DNA of 64,000 bases, from positions 806,001 to 870,000 of the forward strand of contig CAVXLG010000012.1 of assembly GCA_963762615.1 (NCBI GenBank), given 5' to 3'. Below, in pieces: positions 60,480 to 64,000 of this stretch. The notes below the pieces were generated by a model. The model was not told the origin of the DNA and did not search any database. It saw only the letters and a program-made list of their open reading frames with translations. Positions within the stretch are counted from its first letter, which is position 1, and each line of letters starts with the position of its first letter. The position numbers were made by a program, and so were the translations under genes. Source of the stretch: PALSA-505 sp963762615. GTDB lineage: Bacteria; Actinomycetota; Actinomycetes; Streptosporangiales; Streptosporangiaceae.

Positions 60480-61514
60480 CTACTCGCTGCACGCCGTGCC
60501 GCTCGCGCATCCGCAGCCGGCCTGCGGCGTCCAGGTACGCCGCCGCCACTGCCAGCCGGGCAGCACCAGCTCCAGGGTCCCGTTCGTCACCGCGTCGGCG
60601 CGGCCGCGATCGACGAAGGTCAGCACCTGCGCGCTGGCCTGCGCGGCTACCGACGTGGCCAGGACGCAGTCGCAGGCGGGCGTGCTCGGCTGACGCTCGA
60701 TGACCTGGGCAAGGACCAGCGGCCAGGCCGGGTCGTGCTCGGCCCGGGCCAGGTCCAGGCAGTGCAGGCAGGCCGACCGCCCGGGTATGACCAGCGGCCC
60801 CACAACGCCGATCGCCTCGCCGGCGGCGGCGCTCAGGTGCGGCACGCCGTCGGCCAGCAGCCTGATGGCCAGTTCAGGGCCATGGCTGGCGGTCAGCACG
60901 GCCAGGTCGGGCCGCCGGGCGTCATCGGTCCGGGCCTCGGGCGCGGTGCGCCGGATCGCGCGGGCCGCGCCCGCGGATCTCGGTTCGCCGATGTCCGCCT
61001 CGCACAGGCCGGCCGGGGCGAGATCGGCGGCGAGGACCGATCCGGCGTCCCGGCACGACACATGGCCGATTCCGGCCGTGGCGAGCAGCGTCGCGATGCA
61101 GGAGCCGACCTTTCCCGCCCCGTAAACGCGCACATAGGTCCCGGATCTGCGGGCGAGGGAGCGGGCGCCGCCATCGGCGTCTCCGTGTGCGAGCGACGTC
61201 GTGGCCAGCTCGGGCGCTAGCCGGGAGCGAAGGCCGTCCGGCACGGTCCGCAGCGCGCTGGCCGGGAAGTCGTCGAGCACGCCGGCGGCGGCGAGTAGGG
61301 TGATCAGCCTGTCGGCGGCTTCGGCGGTGATGCCGTAGCCGCGGGCGGCGGCGATCATCGCCTGGTGATCCCGGCTGCCGTCGAGCAGGCCTATCAGGGT
61401 CGCCGCGCGGCCGATTCCGGAGACGGCGACAGCACGGCGCGGGTCGATGCCGATCTGCAGCGTGTCGTCGTCCCGCCAGACCGGAAGAAGGCCGGGCTTG
61501 AGCGCCAGTCTCAT
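60480..61514 (-). CDS. ThiF-like / TOMM cyclodehydratase-like protein
   Basis: A protein of about 345 residues from the ATG at 61514 (or 61526); the frame is open to 61844 only because of repeats. It has an N-terminal winged-helix-like segment and then a Rossmann domain with VRVYGAGKVGSCIATLLA (glycine-rich nucleotide site). It ends with Cys-rich sequences CLHCLDLARAEHDPAWP and CGCASGTACSE, likely a zinc site. Such 'bacteriocin cyclodehydratase domain' proteins occur outside peptide clusters beside whiB7 in actinomycetes. Substrate unknown. Confidence 0.72.
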   Translation of the reverse strand: MRLALKPGLLPVWRDDDTLQIGIDPRRAVAVSGIGRAATLIGLLDGSRDHQAMIAAARGYGITAEAADRLITLLAAAGVLDDFPASALRTVPDGLRSRLAPELATTSLAHGDADGGARSLARRSGTYVRVYGAGKVGSCIATLLATAGIGHVSCRDAGSVLAADLAPAGLCEADIGEPRSAGAARAIRRTAPEARTDDARRPDLAVLTASHGPELAIRLLADGVPHLSAAAGEAIGVVGPLVIPGRSACLHCLDLARAEHDPAWPLVLAQVIERQPSTPACDCVLATSVAAQASAQVLTFVDRGRADAVTNGTLELVLPGWQWRRRTWTPQAGCGCASGTACSE

Positions 61515-61554
61515 GGCGGTCAGCATGGCAGCGGCCGGCGACAGTCTGATCCTG

Positions 61555-61686
61555 CGGGCCGATGCGGCCGGGCCGTGCGGAGCCGATGCGGCCGGGCCGT
61601 GCGGAGCCGATGCGGCGGGGCAGTGAGGAGCCGATGCGGCCGGGTCGTGCGGAGCCGATGCGGCCGGGTCGTGCGGAGCAGATGCC
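61555..61686. repeat. 24-bp tandem repeats between thiF-like and mug genes
   Basis: Five copies of GAGCCGATGCGGCCGGGCCG plus TGCG, with minor variants, in the divergent promoter region. Expansion here would change promoter spacing for both genes. Confidence 0.8.
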
Positions 61687-61701
61687 CGGGAGGAGGGGCC
61701 G

Positions 61702-62268
61702 ATGCGGGACAAGCCGGAGGCTGAGCGCCGCCCGTCGGCCGCGGAACTGGCCGCGGCCGCGGGCAAGACCATCCCCGACGTCGCGGCCCCGGACCTGCGG
61801 GTGCTGTTCTCCGGGATCAACCCGGGCCTGTACTCGGCGGCCACCGGCTACCACTTTGCCCGGCCGGGCAACCGGTTCTGGCCGGCGTTGCACCGGTCCG
61901 GGTTCACCGATCGCCAGCTTGCCCCGCGGGAGCAGAACGAGCTGCTGGCGCTGGGGCTGGGCATCACCAACGTGGTGGCCCGGGCCACGGCCCGCGCTGA
62001 TGAGCTCGATGCCGCCGAGCTGCGCGAGGGCGGCCGGCTCCTGGCGGCCAAGGTGGCCGCGCTCGGCCCGCGCTGGCTCGCCGTGGTCGGCGTCACCGCG
62101 TTCCGTGTCGCGTTCAACCAGCGGCACGCGGTGGTGGGAGCGCAGCCCGGCCGCCTGGGCGGAGCCCAGGTGTGGGTGCTGCCAAACCCCAGCGGTCTCA
62201 ACGCTCTGTGGACTGCACCTCGGCTGGCGGAAGCGTTCGCGGAGCTGAGGATCGCGGCGACGGGCTGA
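61702..62268 (+). CDS. mug: G/U mismatch-specific uracil-DNA glycosylase
   Basis: A protein of 188 residues; ATG after GGAGGAGGGG. It has the MUG motifs VLFSGINPGLYSAATGYHF (catalytic Asn in GINPG) and RPGNRFWPALHRSG, and the C-terminal LPNPSGLNAL. It removes uracil and ethenocytosine opposite guanine. It is divergent from the ThiF-like gene. Confidence 0.9.
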   Translation: MRDKPEAERRPSAAELAAAAGKTIPDVAAPDLRVLFSGINPGLYSAATGYHFARPGNRFWPALHRSGFTDRQLAPREQNELLALGLGITNVVARATARADELDAAELREGGRLLAAKVAALGPRWLAVVGVTAFRVAFNQRHAVVGAQPGRLGGAQVWVLPNPSGLNALWTAPRLAEAFAELRIAATG

Positions 62269-62423
62269 GCGGAGACGCCGGTAACTCTGTGCGGCCGGCG
62301 CGGGCGAAGCAGGCGGGCGCACTGCGCGGTGGTCCGGCGGCGCCGGTGGTGGCCAAGACGAGGCAGCGGCTGGCCTCGGTGATGTCCGGTACGATGCGCG
62401 CGGCGGGGCCGGGGACGTTCACG

Positions 62424-62900
62424 TCAGCCGGCCCTGCGGTACGTGAGGGCGAAGTCGTGCTCCCACTCGCCGCCGTCGGGGCATTTCTCCCAGGCGCCGG
62501 TGATGGTGTTCTCGTCGTCGCTGAAGGTGCCGGTGAAACGCTGCCGGAAGTCCAGGGGCGAGAAGTCGGGCGATTCGCGCGTGAGCGTCCAGACCCCGTC
62601 GGCGAAGCCCATCGCGTACAGCCGGACCACCCCGCGGGCGTCGTAGTAATGCTGGGCGTAGCCGCCGGTCCGCAGGTCGGTGCCGATGATCGCCAGGCTG
62701 TCCGGCGCCTCAGGGACCGGTATCTCGGTGTGCTGCAGCAGGAACTGTCCGTCCAGGGCCCACTCGAACCGGCTGCGCGCCACCGGGCCGCTGTCGGTCG
62801 CACCGGACGGTGTCGGCTGGCCGGGGAACCGGACCTGCATGGACCAGTCACCGATGAAGACACCGAGACGCGCCAGCGCATCCGTTCGGTTTCCGGCCAC
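62424..62900 (-). CDS. DUF1579-like lipocalin-type protein
   Basis: A protein of about 158 residues from the GTG at 62900; a longer ATG form starts at 62963, but its extra residues are a duplicated ribosome-site segment. It reads LGVFIGDWSMQVRFPG, FEWALDGQFLLQHTEIPVP, and ends FSPLDFRQRFTGTFSDD and WEHDFALTYRR. The pattern of short beta strands fits a small barrel that binds a ligand. Function unknown, conserved in actinomycetes. Confidence 0.65.
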   Translation of the reverse strand: MAGNRTDALARLGVFIGDWSMQVRFPGQPTPSGATDSGPVARSRFEWALDGQFLLQHTEIPVPEAPDSLAIIGTDLRTGGYAQHYYDARGVVRLYAMGFADGVWTLTRESPDFSPLDFRQRFTGTFSDDENTITGAWEKCPDGGEWEHDFALTYRRAG

Positions 62901-62901
62901 G

Positions 62902-62949
62902 ACGATCACTCCACTCTCACCTGAGACGATCACTCCGCTCTCGCCTGAC
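62902..62949. repeat. 24-bp tandem duplication at a gene start
   Basis: ACGATCACTCCACTCTCACC and ACGATCACTCCGCTCTCGCC (plus TGA and one base) are adjacent copies, 62902 and 62926. They duplicate the ribosome-site region of the minus-strand gene and create the alternative start at 62963. Confidence 0.7.
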
Positions 62950-62963
62950 GGGATTCCGCTCAC

Positions 62964-63496
62964 CGAGACCGACCGCGGCGACCGGGCGAACTCATCGCCC
63001 TCATCACCACCCGAGCGCCCTACGGCATCTGGCCGTCGGTGCTGTCATTGCCGGGCGGGCTCAACGCGCACCTGGAGCGCCGCCGCTCTGGCCGAGGAGT
63101 TCGCCCGCCCGAGAGCTGACCTCCATCCGCTGATCCTCCGCACGCTGACCTGCGCGGATTGACCTGTGCGGGCTGAGGCCCCAGGGCGAGTCCCCGGGCG
63201 GACGGCGTGTCCTGACGAACTCGCCGGGACGGAGCGCCGATCGCCCCCCTTCCCCTGAGGGGCGAGCGGGCCCCGGTACGCCCGGGGACTCCTCGTCCCT
63301 GAACTTAGGAGGCTGCCGCCAGCAGATCAAGCGTGACTGTGGACGACGCGGTGCAGAACCCCGGGGAAGACGCGGAGTGTCGCTGTGCAGAACCGGCAGC
63401 GGCCCTGGGGATCCGGCCCCGGCGGGCAGCTGCGATGCCCGGCTGGCCGGGAGAGTTGCTATCCACCGCCTGTGCACACCGGAAAAGTCCGCGCGA
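62964..63496. other. Intergenic stretch with no supported gene
   Basis: Long frames on both strands are arginine- and proline-rich and lack ribosome sites or families. A short plus-strand frame near 62980-63160 has mildly coding-like residues (FARPRADLHPLILRTLTCAD) but cannot be assigned. Confidence 0.4.
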
Positions 63497-64000
63497 TCAC
63501 GCGCCGTCGTCGCCCGCGTCCTCGCCCCGGGGCTGCCCGCCGGGACCGCCGGCGTCCGGATCGGGTCCGGAAGGACCGGGCTGCCCGCCGGGACCGCCGG
63601 CATCCGGATCCGCTCCGGAAGGACCGGGCGGCCCGGCCGCACCGTCGCCGCCGTCACCCGCGCCGGCGTCGAGCGAGGAGGTATCGAGCTCCGGGCGGCC
63701 ACCGATGAACCCGTCGGGGTCGTCAAAGTCCTCGGCCGTCGGCAGCAGGTCCGGGTGGGCCCACAGGGCATCCCGGCCGTCGATGCCGCGTGCCTGGGTC
63801 AGTCCCTGCCAGATGACCGCCGCCTCGCGCAGCCGGCGGGGCCGCAGCTCGAGCCCGACCAGGGTGGCGAAGGTACGCTCCGCCGGGCCGCCGGTGGCCC
63901 GGCGCCGCCTGATCGCTTCCGCCAGGGCGTCGGCGTGCGGCAGCCGCTGGGCCGCCGCGGCGTCCACCACGGTGGCGACCCAGCCCTCAACCAGGGCCAG
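63497..64000 (-). CDS. DUF2342 zinc-dependent metalloprotease, C-terminal part
   Basis: The gene continues past the right edge; about 167 C-terminal residues are seen (edge reading LALVEGWVATVVDAA). The family segments are ALAEAIRRRRATGGPAERTF, LVGLELRPRRLREAAVIW and ALWAHPDLLPTAEDFDDP. A glycine-, proline- and aspartate-rich tail with GPSGPDPDAGGPGGQP-type repeats follows. The HExxH zinc motif would be outside the window. In mycobacteria a homologue lies close to whiB7. Confidence 0.8.
   Translation of the reverse strand: MALVEGWVATVVDAAAAQRLPHADALAEAIRRRRATGGPAERTFATLVGLELRPRRLREAAVIWQGLTQARGIDGRDALWAHPDLLPTAEDFDDPDGFIGGRPELDTSSLDAGAGDGGDGAAGPPGPSGADPDAGGPGGQPGPSGPDPDAGGPGGQPRGEDAGDDGA

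Noticed and set aside
61514..61844. N-terminal extension of the ThiF-like protein
   Set aside because: It is produced by the 24-bp promoter repeats and overlaps the divergent mug gene; family similarity begins only after 61514.
60480..62268. RiPP biosynthetic cluster around the ThiF-like gene
   Set aside because: No precursor peptide, YcaO, dehydrogenase or transporter is present; neighbours are DNA repair and housekeeping genes.

Overview
This is chromosomal DNA of a very high-GC actinomycete. The evidence is a WhiB7 homologue, a mycoredoxin, a DUF385 and a PPOX-class flavin/F420 protein, an ECF41 sigma factor, an ANTAR protein, GTG/TTG starts and apparently leaderless promoters. Order Streptosporangiales or a near relative is plausible, but genus cannot be fixed from sequence alone. 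There are no rRNA or tRNA genes, no CRISPR array and no intact insertion sequence that I can see.

Layout. 0-12.4 kb is mostly housekeeping: a cut-off sedolisin protease, exonuclease VII (xseA, and a frameshifted xseB separated from it by a polysaccharide-type acyltransferase), ispH, a mycothiol-type DinB protein, a DUF6542 membrane protein, rmuC, ychF and a DUF1206 membrane protein. 12.4-21.3 kb has a stand-alone cytochrome b, gene remnants (alcohol dehydrogenase, TetR), a hemolysin III protein, a solitary sufB, a set of small unknown proteins and a broken STAS gene. 21.3-37.5 kb has a long isocitrate lyase, glgC, small stress and membrane proteins, a winged-helix regulator whose promoter recurs three times, an ECF41 sigma factor, a PadR/membrane-protein pair, several DUF proteins and OsmC.

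37.8-49.2 kb is the most notable block. It is one tightly packed, same-strand operon resembling the channel part of a conjugative type IV secretion system: TcpC-like, small membrane protein, TcpE fused to a MinD/ParA-like domain, VirB4 ATPase, VirB6-like membrane protein with a very long proline-rich tail, a membrane-anchored accessory protein, and a lytic transglycosylase-NlpC/P60 cell-wall enzyme. No relaxase or coupling protein is visible nearby, so it may be a secretion machine or part of a larger element.

49.3-64 kb has a secreted SGNH hydrolase, a solitary cytosine methyltransferase, a TetR/aldo-keto reductase pair, an ANTAR protein, then a block resembling the mycobacterial whiB7 neighbourhood: mycoredoxin, uvrD2-like helicase (frameshifted), acyl-CoA thioesterase II, whiB7 with a long attenuator-type leader, an ABC1 kinase, a ThiF-like protein, a mug-type DNA glycosylase and a DUF2342 metalloprotease.

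Four genes (xseB, the acyltransferase, the STAS gene, the uvrD2-like helicase) are each interrupted by a one-base-type frameshift. In-frame tandem repeats are unusually common. Either the assembly carries indel errors in GC-rich runs or this strain really has broken genes. Raw-read inspection would decide.
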